Positions 50,689-60,066 of a stretch of DNA of 64,000 bases are shown piece by piece. The first letter of the stretch is position 1. Every line of letters starts with the position of its first letter. The position numbers were made by a program, and so were the translations under genes. The DNA is from Agromyces bauzanensis (GTDB lineage Bacteria; Actinomycetota; Actinomycetes; Actinomycetales; Microbacteriaceae). The DNA is taken from assembly GCF_014645655.1 (NCBI RefSeq), contig NZ_BMMD01000003.1:163116-227115 (forward strand), in the 5' to 3' direction. Below the pieces are notes generated by a model. That model was not told the DNA's origin and ran no database searches. It worked only from the letters and a program-made list of their open reading frames with translations.

Positions 50689-52008
50689 ATGTCGGATGCC
50701 GCAGCCACGCGCCCAGCGGGCCTTCGGCCATGGTCGATGGTGCTCGGGCTCGGGTTCGTGAGCCTCGCGATCGACATGGTCTCCGACGGCGCGATCTCGG
50801 TCGGCGGCGCCCTGCTCGAGCAACTCGGAGCCTCCGCGGCGCTCGTCGGCGCCGTCACCGGCGCCGCCACCGCGATCGCCCTCGTGCTGCGCCTGGTGAC
50901 CGGACCGTGGGCCGACCGCACCGGCGCATACTGGGGGTTCACGATCACGGGCTATGCGCTGAGTGCCGTGAGCGTGCCGCTCCTCGCGCTCACGCCGTTG
51001 CTCGGCGCGGCGTCGCTGGCCACCGCGAGCGGCCTGCTGCTCGCCGAGCGCACCGGGAAGGCCGTGCGGGGCCCCGCGAAGACCGTGCTGCTCGCCGATG
51101 CCGCCGGCGCGGTGGGCCGCGGCCGGGGCTTCGGCGTGCACAAGCTCCTCGACCAGGTCGGGGCGTTCGCCGGGCCGCTGCTGGTCGCCGCCATCGCCGC
51201 GGCGACCGGCGCGCTGTGGCCCGCGTTCCTCGCGCTCGCCGTTCCCGCGGCGATCGCCATGGTGCTGCTTTTCTGGCTCCGGGCGAGGGTCCCGGACCCG
51301 AGTGTGTATCGCGGGGCCGGATCCGCGGGGGCAGAGCCGGCCGCGGCAGCTCCCGCACCGACCGAGCCCGCGGCGGCGGCGACTCCTGCGCCGACACGGA
51401 TGTCCCTCGCCGCCCGCCTCGCGGGGCTGTCCGCGATTCCCGCCCGCGTGCGCACCACGTTCCTGCTCTTCGCGACCTTCGCCGCACTCACGACCTTCGG
51501 GTTGCTGAGCTTCGGCGTGATGTCGTACCACCTCGTCGCCGCCGACCTCGCGCCGATCGCCGGCGTGCCGCTCGTGTACGCCGCCGGCATGGCGGCGGCC
51601 GCGATCGGGGCGCTCGCGACCGGGTGGACCTACGACCGTGTCGGACCGGGAGTGCTCCTGGCCGTGCCCCTCCTGACGGCGTTCGTGCCCGGCTTCACGC
51701 TCGGCGGCACGATCGCCATCGTCGTCGTCGGCGTCGTGATCTGGGGGCTGGCGACGGGCGTGCAGGACTCCACCGTCAAGGCACTCGTGGCCGACCTCGT
51801 CCCCGCCGAGCAGCGCGGCTCCGCCTACGGCTGGTTCGCCGTGTTCCAGGGTCTCGGAGCCCTCGCCGGGGCGACCATCGCCGGGGCCCTCTACGAGCAG
51901 GTGCCGACGCTCATCGTGCTCGTGGTCGTGCTGCAGGTCGCGGCATCCGTGCTCCTCATCGTGGTGCTGCGTCGGCACCGCAGCGAGCGGCCTGTGCCGG
52001 CCGCATAG
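50689..52008 (+). CDS. MFS transporter
   Basis: A 439-residue 12-helix major facilitator. The loop-2 motif is GPWADRTGAYWG, and LLLAERTGKAVRGPAKTVLL follows in helix 4-5. A low-complexity loop of Ala/Pro/Glu (about 205-235) separates the halves. PAEQRGSAYGWFAVFQGLGA near the end is typical of the group often called putative drug or arabinose exporters. The substrate is unknown. GGGAAGGGG precedes the ATG. Confidence 0.87.
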   Translation: MSDAAATRPAGLRPWSMVLGLGFVSLAIDMVSDGAISVGGALLEQLGASAALVGAVTGAATAIALVLRLVTGPWADRTGAYWGFTITGYALSAVSVPLLALTPLLGAASLATASGLLLAERTGKAVRGPAKTVLLADAAGAVGRGRGFGVHKLLDQVGAFAGPLLVAAIAAATGALWPAFLALAVPAAIAMVLLFWLRARVPDPSVYRGAGSAGAEPAAAAPAPTEPAAAATPAPTRMSLAARLAGLSAIPARVRTTFLLFATFAALTTFGLLSFGVMSYHLVAADLAPIAGVPLVYAAGMAAAAIGALATGWTYDRVGPGVLLAVPLLTAFVPGFTLGGTIAIVVVGVVIWGLATGVQDSTVKALVADLVPAEQRGSAYGWFAVFQGLGALAGATIAGALYEQVPTLIVLVVVLQVAASVLLIVVLRRHRSERPVPAA

Positions 52009-52021
52009 CTCGACCTGGGCG

Positions 52022-53308
52022 TCACGCGAGCGCGGCGATGCGGCCGAACTCCTCGCCGAGGGCCCCGGCGAACACATCCGCCGACACGGCGTCGGCATCG
52101 CAGTGCACGGCGCAGCCGAGCACTCCGTCGTAGGAGAGCGCGGCGATCCCGAGACGCACGTTTCCCTGGATCGCGGCGAGCGGCCAGGCGCGCTCGAGCG
52201 GTGCTCCGGCCAGGGCGAGCGGATGCCGCGGCCCCGGCACGTTGGTCACGAACATGACGATCAGGCGCTGGTACCGCACCAACCGCTTGAACAGGCGGGT
52301 GCCGAACCGCGACCTGGTGAGTTCGTACGAGCCGCGCGCGCGGGCGTCGTCCTTGCGCAAGCGGGTCAGCTCCGCGACCCGGCGCAGTCGGCGTTCCGCG
52401 TCGGTCTCGCCCGTGGGCAGCGGCACGAGCATCACCCCGACCGCGTTGCCCGACCCGCCGCGTCGATTGATCGCGACCGGAACGCTCACAGGCAGCGCGG
52501 GCGGCACCGGCTCGCCGCAGGCCCGAAGGGTCGCCTCGGCGGCCGCGACCACCGCCGAGAGCAGCGCGTCATTGACGGTCGCGCCCACGGCGGCCGCACC
52601 CGCGGCGATCCCGTCGAGCGGCGCGTCGACGAATGCGACGCCCCGGCGCGGGCCGATCCTCCCGAGCAGCACCGTGCGTGGCACCTCCCGGCGGAATACG
52701 GCGACCGTCCGCTCCCAGCCGGAGGCGAGCGTCCGCGGGCGGGTCCGGAGGCCGCGTTGCGCCGGGGGCGTGGTCGGTTCGCGAACGGATGCCGCGGCGG
52801 CATCCGTCATCGTCGGCGCCTCGTCGCCGCGCAGCAGGTGCTCGACGAGCCGCACGGCGGCCAGCCCGTCGGCCACGGCGTGGTGGATGCGGAGCACGAA
52901 GCCCACGCGCGCGGGCGCCACGCCGGGCACGAGGAGCACCTCCCAGAGCGGCCGGTCGAGCGGGAGCGGCGTGACCGTCAGACGAGCGCACAGCGCCTCG
53001 AGCCCGGCGCGGCCGTCGACCGGCTCCAGGAGCCGCACGTGGTGGTCAAGGTCAGGCTCCGTCGCCTCCCATGCGAGCGCACGGCCGTCGCGCACGACGC
53101 GCTGCGAGAAGCGCGGCAGCGCCGCGAGTCGTTCGGCCAACGCCGAACGCAACGCGGCCAGGTCGACGCCACCGTGGGGGCCGACCGGTCCGCCGGGCGC
53201 GAGCACGCCGGCCATCAGGAACGCGTTCACCTGATCGGGCGCGTCGAGCACGATGTTCGACGCGTCGGCCGCCGAGAGCCGTTCGCGCTCACCCGCTGGG
53301 GCCGCCAC
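52022..53308 (-). CDS. Wax ester synthase/diacylglycerol acyltransferase-like (WS/DGAT)
   Basis: A 428-residue WS/DGAT family acyltransferase. HHAVADG at 142-148 is the catalytic HHxxxDG motif. [14 protein letters not shown] precedes it, and [20 protein letters not shown] (the NxPGP block) and [18 protein letters not shown] follow in the C-terminal half. It would esterify a fatty alcohol or diacylglycerol with acyl-CoA for neutral lipid or cell-envelope lipids. GTG at 53308 is used; the upstream frame overlaps purS in antisense and is not coding. Confidence 0.88.
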   Translation of the reverse strand: MAAPAGERERLSAADASNIVLDAPDQVNAFLMAGVLAPGGPVGPHGGVDLAALRSALAERLAALPRFSQRVVRDGRALAWEATEPDLDHHVRLLEPVDGRAGLEALCARLTVTPLPLDRPLWEVLLVPGVAPARVGFVLRIHHAVADGLAAVRLVEHLLRGDEAPTMTDAAAASVREPTTPPAQRGLRTRPRTLASGWERTVAVFRREVPRTVLLGRIGPRRGVAFVDAPLDGIAAGAAAVGATVNDALLSAVVAAAEATLRACGEPVPPALPVSVPVAINRRGGSGNAVGVMLVPLPTGETDAERRLRRVAELTRLRKDDARARGSYELTRSRFGTRLFKRLVRYQRLIVMFVTNVPGPRHPLALAGAPLERAWPLAAIQGNVRLGIAALSYDGVLGCAVHCDADAVSADVFAGALGEEFGRIAALA

Positions 53309-53398
53309 GATCGGCAGTCTACGGCGGACGACGACCGGCCGACGGGTGCCCGATAGAATCGAGGCATCCACCCCCTCGTCACCGGACGGAGAACCTCG

Positions 53399-53734
53399 GT
53401 GCCCACCATCGTCGTCGACGTGATGCCCAAGGCCGAACTGCTCGACCCCCAGGGGAAGGCCGTCGCCGGCGCCCTCGCCCGCACGGGACACACCGGCTTC
53501 ACCGGCGTGCGCATCGGCAAGCGCTTCGAGCTCACCGTCGACGGCCCGGTCGACGACGAGCTGCGCGCCGGCGTGAAGCAGATCGCCGAGGAGATCCTCT
53601 CCAACTCGGTCACCGAGGACATCGTCGGCATCCACTACGTGGAGTCGAACGTCGAGCTCGCCGAGGAATCGCTCGAAGCGGCCGCCGAGCATCCCGACGA
53701 GGGCTACGTCGCGCCAGCCGGCGAGACGCACTGA
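53399..53734 (+). CDS. purS: FGAM synthase subunit PurS
   Basis: A 111-residue subunit that bridges PurL and PurQ in the three-protein FGAM synthase. [20 protein letters not shown] is the family start, [17 protein letters not shown] the central strand pair, and [18 protein letters not shown] the end. A tail of about 25 residues ([20 protein letters not shown]) is longer than usual. TAGAAT at 53354-53359 is a likely -10, giving a leader of about 35 nt. purQ follows after 11 bp. purL is 5.6 kb away. Confidence 0.95.
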   Translation: MPTIVVDVMPKAELLDPQGKAVAGALARTGHTGFTGVRIGKRFELTVDGPVDDELRAGVKQIAEEILSNSVTEDIVGIHYVESNVELAEESLEAAAEHPDEGYVAPAGETH

Positions 53735-53745
53735 GGCGGGCCTAC

Positions 53746-54444
53746 ATGCGCATCGGCGTCATCACCTTCCCCGGCTCGCTCGACGACCGCGACGCACGGC
53801 GCGCGGTGCGGCTCGCGGGCGCAGAGCCGGTGGCCCTCTGGCACGGCTCGCACGACCTCGACGGCGTCGACGCGCTCATCCTGCCCGGCGGGTTCAGCTA
53901 CGGCGACTACCTGCGCTGCGGCGCCATCGCGTCGCTCAGCCCCATCATGAGCGAGGTGACGGATGCCGCGAACAAGGGCATGCCCGTGCTCGGCATCTGC
54001 AACGGCTTCCAGATGCTCACCGAGGCGCACCTGCTCGAGGGCGGCCTCATCCGCAACGACCACGGCTCGTTCATCTGCCGCGACCAGGTGCTGCGCGTCG
54101 AGAACGCCTCGACCGACTGGACGAGCGGCTTCGAGCCCGGCCGGGAGATCACGATCCCGCTGAAGAACGGCGAGGGCGGGTTCATCGCGTCGGAGGAGAC
54201 CCTCGACCGGCTCGAGGGCGAAGGGCGTGTTGTGTTCCGGTACGTCGACGTGAATCCCAATGGGTCGTTGCGCGACATCGCCGGCATCACGAACGAGCGC
54301 GGCAACGTCGTCGGCCTCATGCCGCATCCCGAGCACGCCGTCGAGCCCGGCTTCGGCCCCGACACCGCCGCGGCCATGCGCTCGGGCGTCGACGGACTCG
54401 GGTTCTTCACGAGCGTCGTGCGGCGCGGGCTCGTCGAGGCATAG
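53746..54444 (+). CDS. purQ: FGAM synthase glutaminase subunit PurQ
   Basis: A 232-residue class I glutaminase that supplies ammonia to Pur[21 protein letters not shown] is the PurQ signature, Cys85 in GICNGFQML the nucleophile, and [17 protein letters not shown] carries the His-Glu pair. The start ATG 53746 gives the expected [11 protein letters not shown]. It forms an operon with purS; ordinarily purL would follow directly. Confidence 0.96.
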   Translation: MRIGVITFPGSLDDRDARRAVRLAGAEPVALWHGSHDLDGVDALILPGGFSYGDYLRCGAIASLSPIMSEVTDAANKGMPVLGICNGFQMLTEAHLLEGGLIRNDHGSFICRDQVLRVENASTDWTSGFEPGREITIPLKNGEGGFIASEETLDRLEGEGRVVFRYVDVNPNGSLRDIAGITNERGNVVGLMPHPEHAVEPGFGPDTAAAMRSGVDGLGFFTSVVRRGLVEA

Positions 54445-54573
54445 CGCACCCTCGACTCCTCCTCCACACCGCAACGGATGCCACGACCGTCCGCGGCCCC
54501 GGATCCACCCGGTCCCGGCCCGGGGTCTCTGGCATTCTCATGCGCAGGCCGCGAAGACGGAGAGGTGTTCGAG

Positions 54574-54876
54574 GTGACCGAAGCCCGGGTGTGGACGACG
54601 ATCGGCGTGTTCACGGCGCTCATGCTCGGCACGCTCACGATCATCGCGACGCTGTTCGTGCGAGTGCTCCGCGCCGAGCGTGCCAGGGCGGCACGGCTGC
54701 AACCTGGGGCGGGCGAGCACCCGACCCCTTCGAGGAGGCCGGGCGCCCGCGACATCCACCCGACTGCTACGCGGCGGATACCTCGGTGCCGACCTGCGCG
54801 CGAAGGGCCGCGCCGAGCTCGGCGTCGACGTTCGTCCAGTACCGGAAGAACCGCTCGCGGATCTCGTCGACCGTGA
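54574..54876 (+). CDS. Small single-helix membrane protein
   Basis: GTG at 54574 with GGAGAGG upstream reads a protein of about 100 residues: [20 protein letters not shown] and [20 protein letters not shown] form an N-terminal out-in membrane helix with a basic cytoplasmic start. The rest is Arg/Pro-rich and overlaps the end of katA in antisense, so it may be a changed or non-native tail. Similar short proteins exist in actinobacteria but no role is known. Confidence 0.45.
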   Translation: MTEARVWTTIGVFTALMLGTLTIIATLFVRVLRAERARAARLQPGAGEHPTPSRRPGARDIHPTATRRIPRCRPAREGPRRARRRRSSSTGRTARGSRRP

Positions 54877-56227
54877 TGGCGTTGCCCTGGCCGGTGAGCG
54901 TTGCGAGGAAGCGCGCCCTCGCCTCGGCCGTGAACACCTCGCGGTAGAGGGTGCCGGCCTGGCCGAAGTCGTCGTCCTCGGCATGCAGCGTGGCCGCGGC
55001 ACGCGTGAGCGCACCGTCGGACTCCCAGCCGCCCTCGCCGGCGCGAGCCGGGTCGGCGACGGGCCCGCCGAACGAGTTCGGCGCGTACACCGGCACGTCG
55101 GGGTGGTTGAAGCCGTGCCGCTGGGCGCCGTCCTGGGAGTAATTGTGCACGGATGCCGCGTGCGGCGCGTTCACGGGGAGCTGGTTGTAGTTCGTGCCGA
55201 CGCGGTAGCGCTGCGCGTCGGGGTAGCTGAACACGCGGGCCATGAGCATCTTGTCGGGGCTGATGTCGATGCCCGGCACGAGGTTCGCAGGCGAGAACGC
55301 GGCCTGCTCGATCTCGGCGAAGAAGTTCCGCGGGTTGCGGTTGAGTGTGTAGTGGCCGACCTTGATGCGGGGGTAGTCCTTCTTCGACCAGGTCTTGGTG
55401 AGGTCGAAGGGGTTGAAGCGGTAGGCCTTCGCCTCCTCGTACGGCATGACCTGCACGTACACGTCCCACGTCGGGAATTCGCCGCGCTCGATGGCCTCGT
55501 ACAGGTCGCGGCGGTAGTGGTCGGCGTCGGCGCCGGCGATCGCCTCGGCCTGGTCGGCGCCGAGGTGCAGGTCGCCCTGGCGGGAGAGGAAGTGGTACTG
55601 CACCCAGAACCGTTCGCCGGGGGCGTTGATCCACTGGTACGTGTGCGAGCCGTAGCCGTTCATCGTGCGCCACGACTGCGGGAGGCCACGGTCACCCATG
55701 AGGTAGGTCACCTGGTGCGCCGACTCGGGCGAGAGCGTCCAGAAGTCCCACTGCATGTCGGCGTCGCGCAGGCCCGGACCGGGCAGGCGCTTCTGCGAGT
55801 GGATGAAGTCGGGGAACTTGATGGCGTCGCGGATGAAGAACACCGGGGTGTTGTTGCCGACGATGTCGTGGTTGCCCTCGGTCGTGTAGAACTTCAGCGC
55901 GTAGCCGCGCACGTCGCGCCAGGTGTCGGGCGACCCCTGCTCACCGGCGACCGATGAGAAGCGCAGCAGCATCTCGCTCGTCGCGCCCGGCTGGAACACC
56001 GCCGCACGCGTGCACCGCGACACGTCCTCGGTCACGACGAACTCGCCGAACGCGCCGCCGCCCTTGGCATGCACGATGCGCTCGGGAATGCGCTCGCGGT
56101 TGAACTGGGCGAGCTTCTCGACGAGGTAGCGGTCGTGCAGCACGGTGGCGCCGTCGACGCCCGCGGTGAGGGAGTGCGCGTCGCTGGCGACCGGTGCCCC
56201 GGTCTGCGTGGTCGTGTAGTCCGTCAT
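54767..56227 (-). CDS. katA: Monofunctional heme catalase
   Basis: Breaks hydrogen peroxide to water and oxygen. 486 residues, small-subunit clade 3 length. His53 in [16 protein letters not shown] is the distal His, Asn in [13 protein letters not shown] (about 126) the second distal residue, and Tyr in [14 protein letters not shown] the proximal heme ligand. [17 protein letters not shown] C terminus ([13 protein letters not shown]) is present. It lies about 100 bp after the fur gene on the same strand, so peroxide control by the Fur-family protein is very likely. Confidence 0.96.
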   Translation of the reverse strand: MTDYTTTQTGAPVASDAHSLTAGVDGATVLHDRYLVEKLAQFNRERIPERIVHAKGGGAFGEFVVTEDVSRCTRAAVFQPGATSEMLLRFSSVAGEQGSPDTWRDVRGYALKFYTTEGNHDIVGNNTPVFFIRDAIKFPDFIHSQKRLPGPGLRDADMQWDFWTLSPESAHQVTYLMGDRGLPQSWRTMNGYGSHTYQWINAPGERFWVQYHFLSRQGDLHLGADQAEAIAGADADHYRRDLYEAIERGEFPTWDVYVQVMPYEEAKAYRFNPFDLTKTWSKKDYPRIKVGHYTLNRNPRNFFAEIEQAAFSPANLVPGIDISPDKMLMARVFSYPDAQRYRVGTNYNQLPVNAPHAASVHNYSQDGAQRHGFNHPDVPVYAPNSFGGPVADPARAGEGGWESDGALTRAAATLHAEDDDFGQAGTLYREVFTAEARARFLATLTGQGNAITVDEIRERFFRYWTNVDAELGAALRAQVGTEVSAA

Positions 56228-56326
56228 GACTTCCTCTTCTCTCGTGGCCCGGGGTTTCCGGGCACGTCGGGGGCCCGGAGCGACGGTGATCCGGGTCGTG
56301 TCTTCAGGGGCGAGTGGATGCCGTGG

Positions 56327-56809
56327 CTAGGTCGGCTCGGCGACGGCCGCCGCTGCCGCTGCGCACGCGGGGCACCGCCCCCAGAACGTCACCTCAGCCT
56401 CGGCGACCTGGAAGCCGTGGGTGCTGCTCGGCGTCAGGCACGCGCTCTCGCCGACCACGCAGTCCACGTCCTCCACGCGCCCGCAATCGCGGCACACGAG
56501 GTGGTGGTGGTTGTCGCCGACGCGCCGCTCGTAGAGCGCCGGGGATCCGGCGGGTTCGATGCGGCGCACGAGGCCGGCGTCGGCGAACGCGCCGAGCACC
56601 CCGTAGACGGCCTGCAGCGACGTGGTAGGCAGTTCGGCCTGCACCGCGCGGAACACCGTGTCTGCGTCGGCGTGCGGATGCTCGGCGAGCGCCAGCAGCG
56701 CCGCGAGGCGTGGAGCGGTGACCTTCAGGCCGACGTCGCGGAGCGTGTGCGCAAGCACGCCGTCGCCGTGCGGCGCGGTCGCGCTCGCGGTGACATCCGA
56801 GGTGCTCAT
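56327..56809 (-). CDS. Fur-family peroxide-type regulator
   Basis: A 160-residue Fur protein. The winged helix ([20 protein letters not shown], then [20 protein letters not shown]) is followed by the dimer domain with [18 protein letters not shown] and the zinc pair CPAC near the end. Its place before katA matches the furA-kat arrangement of actinobacteria and a PerR/FurA-type peroxide response. The ATG lies 6 nt after a TACGGT hexamer. A Fur box covers the -35 region, so it should repress itself and katA. Confidence 0.92.
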   Translation of the reverse strand: MSTSDVTASATAPHGDGVLAHTLRDVGLKVTAPRLAALLALAEHPHADADTVFRAVQAELPTTSLQAVYGVLGAFADAGLVRRIEPAGSPALYERRVGDNHHHLVCRDCGRVEDVDCVVGESACLTPSSTHGFQVAEAEVTFWGRCPACAAAAAAVAEPT

Positions 56810-56827
56810 GTCCCAACCGTAGCGGTT

Positions 56828-56846
56828 GTTTTGAATCAGTCAAAAC
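56828..56846 (-). promoter_or_regulatory. Fur box over the fur-katA promoter
   Basis: GTTTTGA and TCAAAAC are perfect 7-bp arms around a 5-bp centre. On the minus strand TTGACT inside it works as the -35 hexamer, followed at 16 bp by TACGGT and then the fur start codon 6 nt later. Binding would block the promoter of the fur-katA operon. Confidence 0.8.
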
Positions 56847-56917
56847 ACCTGTGGATCCCTCGGTTCTGACACCCGTCGACCGACCGCTCGCACGGTGCCC
56901 GCGGGCATGATGGGACG

Positions 56918-57355
56918 ATGACCTCGACCGAAGCACAGAACACCCTGCGCGCCATCTTCGACGCGCGCAACCGCGCGGACATGCAGCCGACCATCGACGC
57001 GTTCTTCGCCGTGCTCGCCGAGCACACAGACGACCCCGAGGTGCTTTACGAGGTCGGCGGCGCCTACTACACCGCCGGCGTCGAGGAACGAGCCTGCAGT
57101 ACGGTTGGACGCTGCGCAACCTCGGGCGCCATGACGAGTCGCTCGCCGCGTTTCGAGCGGGCCCGCGCCGAGTTCCCGCGGTCGGAATCGCTGCGCGTAT
57201 TCCACGCCCTGACGTTGCACGCGGCCGGGCGGAGCAGCGCCGCGGTCGCCACCCTGCTCGAGCTCGTCACCGACCGCATCGACACCCCCGAGCTGGCGCG
57301 GTACGAGGCCGCCATCCGCGGGAACGCCGCGTACCTGGCCTCACTCGACGCCTGA
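56918..57355 (+). pseudogene. TPR protein gene with internal deletion and double frameshift
   Basis: The reading frame is open (145 codons), but its middle is in the wrong frame. NTLRAIFDARNRADMQPTID and DPEVLYEVGGAYYTAGVEE begin a typical small TPR protein. Then 30 meaningless residues follow, while the next frame over the same bases reads LQYGWTLRNLGRHDESLAAF and RAG. The original frame resumes at RAEFPRSESLRVFHALTLHA. At least 20 expected residues before LQYG are missing. A product may still be made, but its helical repeats would be broken. Confidence 0.75.
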
Positions 57356-57428
57356 TCAACCGTTCGTTCGATGCGGCGCCCCCTTGGCCGCCTGCGACGA
57401 TGGAGGAACCCCCGACCCTGGAGCATCC

Positions 57429-57890
57429 GTGTCACCGAAGCGCCTCTTCCGCACCCTCGCCATCGCCGAGGCCGTCACTTGGACCGGCCTCGTCGTCGCG
57501 CTCGTCCTGAAGTACGCCGCCGGATTCGACGGCGCCCTCTTCCCGGCCGGATCGGTGCACGGGTTCGTGTTCCTCGGCTACGCGTTCACCGCCGTACTCG
57601 TGGGCGTCAACCAGCGCTGGGGCGTCGGACTCATGGCGTTCGCGGTGCTCACGGCGATCGTGCCCTACGCGACGATCCCGTTCGAACTGTGGCTCATCCG
57701 CCGCGGCCGCCTCGACGGTGAGTGGCGGCACGAACCCACCGAGCACCCGGCCGACGGCAACCGGGTGAACCGGATGCTCCGCTGGTTCCTCGCGCGTCCG
57801 GTGCTGCTCTCCGTGGTCGCGGTGCTCGGCATCGCCGCGGTGTTCACGGGGCTGCTCATCATCGGCCCGCCCGGGGGGCGCGAGGCGTAA
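57429..57890 (+). CDS. DUF3817 membrane protein
   Basis: A 153-residue actinobacterial membrane protein of the DUF3817 family. SPKRLFRTLAIAEAVTWTGL opens it and GALFPAGSVHGFVFLGYAFT holds the conserved HG in the second helix. Two or three further hydrophobic segments and a C-terminal helix (VLLSVVAVLGIAAVFTGLLI) follow. Function is unknown; homologues are sometimes called integral membrane protein near stress genes. GTG at 57429 is the start. Confidence 0.85.
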   Translation: MSPKRLFRTLAIAEAVTWTGLVVALVLKYAAGFDGALFPAGSVHGFVFLGYAFTAVLVGVNQRWGVGLMAFAVLTAIVPYATIPFELWLIRRGRLDGEWRHEPTEHPADGNRVNRMLRWFLARPVLLSVVAVLGIAAVFTGLLIIGPPGGREA

Positions 57891-58090
57891 GCCACAAATC
57901 GCGGCCCAAGCGGCGGGCGCTGCGGCGCCGCACACGTCATGGCCGTGTCCACCGCTTGAGATACGCGTCCGGTCGCGGGAACGCATCCCCTGCATTTCGC
58001 TATCTACCGGTCACACCGCTGCTGACCCGGCTCGCAATACCCAGCCTCCGAATGACACAAGCTGCAGTGAGCGAATCATCGTCAGCCGAC

Positions 58091-58132
58091 ATCAGTGATG
58101 CTACAGTGATCGATCAGTGAACTACAGTGATC
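58091..58132 (+). promoter_or_regulatory. Helically phased CAGTGA repeats upstream of the Schlafen-AlbA gene
   Basis: CAGTGA occurs at 58093, 58104, 58115 and 58125, that is at steps of 11, 11 and 10 bp, one per helical turn. The arrangement is two copies of a unit ATCAGTGA-N2-3-TACAGTGATC. A further CAGTGA lies at 58065. The array ends 20 bp before the ATG and contains two TACAGT hexamers that could serve as -10 elements, so it is likely a regulator-binding array over the promoter. Confidence 0.65.
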
Positions 58133-58151
58133 CCGCGGCAGCGGAGGCGCG

Positions 58152-59942
58152 ATGGAGACGAGCCGAGGAGAGCTGGCCGAGGTCGTCCAGCAGCTTCGAA
58201 GCGTCGGAACCGACCTCCGCCACATCGAAGCGAAGGCAGCGGTCGGCGGCCTACCGAAGAGCCTGTGGCCGACCATCAGCGCGTTCAGCAATCATGGGGG
58301 CGGCGTCGTTCTCTTGGGACTCGATGAGTCCGACGGTTTCTTGCCGGCCGAGGGCTTCGATGCGATCGCGATTCGGGATGCGGTCGCCGACGCCTTTCGG
58401 CCGCGCCGAGCCGCGGATGGCGCAGGTCCGATCACGCCCCGTCCCCTCGGGACCATCGATGTCGATGAAGTGGGCGGCTCACCGGTGGTGGTCATCGATG
58501 TGGCAGAACTCCCCCCAAGCCAGAAACCGTCCTTCGTTACTGCCCAAGGCAAGGAAGGGGGTACCTACGAACGGGTCGGCGACGGCGACCGACGAATGAG
58601 CACTTACGGCGTATTTCTCCTTTCCACCGATGGTGCGCAGCCGCACGAGGATTCCACGATGGTCGATGGTGCTTCCATCGACGACCTCGACCCGGGCCAG
58701 GTTTCACGATTCATCGCACGGGTCCGACGAACACGCCCCAGGTCTGTCGCGGATCTCAGTCACGACGCCGACATACTGCATCGGCACAATGTGCTCGCCG
58801 CAGATCGGAGCACCCCCACGCTGGCGGGCCTCTTGGCGCTCGGACGCTATCCCCAGCAGTTCTATCCGCAGGCCATCATCACCTTCGCGGTCTATCCCGG
58901 ACGGACCAAGGCCGACGTGATCGGAGACGTACGCATGTTGGATCGGCGGATCATCGAAGGGTCCATTCCTGTGATGGTCGATGATGCCGTCCTCGCCATC
59001 TTGGAGAACCTGAAGACGCGGCGGATCTCGCGTGGTGCCGGTGCCGTCGACGAACCTGAAGTACCCGTCGATGCACTTCGTGAGGCTGTGACCAATGCAC
59101 TGACCCATCGCGACTACAGCGCGTGGGCGCTCGGTGAGCAGGTCAGAGTCGAGATGTTTCCGGACCGTATCGAAGTGTCCAATCCCGGAGGAATCTGGGG
59201 AGGCCGACGAGTCGTGGATCTCTATGATGGCAGCTCGCGTTCCCGCAACCAGGTCCTCGCCGCGCTGTTGACCGAAGTCCCTCTGCCTGGGCGGGACGAA
59301 TCGGTTTCCGAGAACGCGGGGTCAGGAATTCCGCGTATGACCGGGGTTCTCGGCAGGGCCGGGCTCCCAGCGCCGAAGTTCCTTCCCACCGTGACGAGCA
59401 TGACGGTCGTACTCGACCGGCATGGCCTCTTGAATCCCGACAGCTCGGATTGGCTGCGGTCCATCGGCGCTGACAGCCTCGAGCCGGACCTTCAACGCGC
59501 GCTCGTACTCGTTCATCGCGGAAATGCCGTGGATGATCAGATTCTGCGCGCCGCGCTCGTCATGGACAGCGAAGACGCAAAGCATGTACTGCGTCGTCTG
59601 GTCGACGACGGCTGGCTCGCGTTTCCCCCGCGGATCGGGGAGACGTACCGATCAGGACGGAGACTGATCGCCGGCGAGCTCAACGCTCGTTCGCTCTTCG
59701 AAGGCTTCCCCGTGGAGGTGAACGAGGTACAAGCTGCGAGCCCGCTTGATGAGAGGATTCTGAATGCCGTTCGCGAGCGTGGTGAGCTAGGTATCAACGA
59801 GCTGGCGCGCTACACGCAGAGCACGCCGGGAGCCCTGCGTCCTCGGCTCCGGGTTCTCGTAGCGCAGGGTGCGCTCATCGCAACGGCGCCGGCACAAAGC
59901 AAACACCGCAGGTATCGCATCGGCGACTCGACCGCACTGTGA
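58152..59942 (+). CDS. Schlafen AlbA_2 domain / GHKL-like ATPase / winged-helix protein
   Basis: A 596-residue protein of the COG2865 type. An AlbA_2 (Schlafen-core) domain covers about 20-140 ([49 protein letters not shown]). A central ATPase-like region has [32 protein letters not shown] and [10 protein letters not shown], the N and G boxes of GHKL ATPases. C-terminal winged helices include [20 protein letters not shown]. Related proteins are transcription regulators or parts of defence islands. It lacks the word GGATGCC over 1.8 kb, unlike its neighbours, which suggests recent gain. The phased repeats upstream suggest autoregulation. Confidence 0.85.
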   Translation: METSRGELAEVVQQLRSVGTDLRHIEAKAAVGGLPKSLWPTISAFSNHGGGVVLLGLDESDGFLPAEGFDAIAIRDAVADAFRPRRAADGAGPITPRPLGTIDVDEVGGSPVVVIDVAELPPSQKPSFVTAQGKEGGTYERVGDGDRRMSTYGVFLLSTDGAQPHEDSTMVDGASIDDLDPGQVSRFIARVRRTRPRSVADLSHDADILHRHNVLAADRSTPTLAGLLALGRYPQQFYPQAIITFAVYPGRTKADVIGDVRMLDRRIIEGSIPVMVDDAVLAILENLKTRRISRGAGAVDEPEVPVDALREAVTNALTHRDYSAWALGEQVRVEMFPDRIEVSNPGGIWGGRRVVDLYDGSSRSRNQVLAALLTEVPLPGRDESVSENAGSGIPRMTGVLGRAGLPAPKFLPTVTSMTVVLDRHGLLNPDSSDWLRSIGADSLEPDLQRALVLVHRGNAVDDQILRAALVMDSEDAKHVLRRLVDDGWLAFPPRIGETYRSGRRLIAGELNARSLFEGFPVEVNEVQAASPLDERILNAVRERGELGINELARYTQSTPGALRPRLRVLVAQGALIATAPAQSKHRRYRIGDSTAL

Positions 59943-60066
59943 CTGGCCCCCGAGCCGAGGACGCCGCGGCATCCGGACTGCTCACGTGAGCGGCGCGGGT
60001 AGACTTGCACGGTCAGGCATCCGCCCGCGGCATCCGCTCGCCGCCGTTCTCTGGAGCTCGCCACTC

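Noticed and set aside
53309..53731. N-terminal extension of the WS/DGAT frame to 53731
   Set aside because: It is antisense to purS and its promoter; the acyltransferase-like sequence starts at GTG 53308 with SAADASN.
59869..60066. Upstream extension of purL from 59869
   Set aside because: It overlaps the end of the Schlafen-AlbA gene and a likely promoter (TAGACT near 60000); the PurL-like sequence begins only after GTG 60067.
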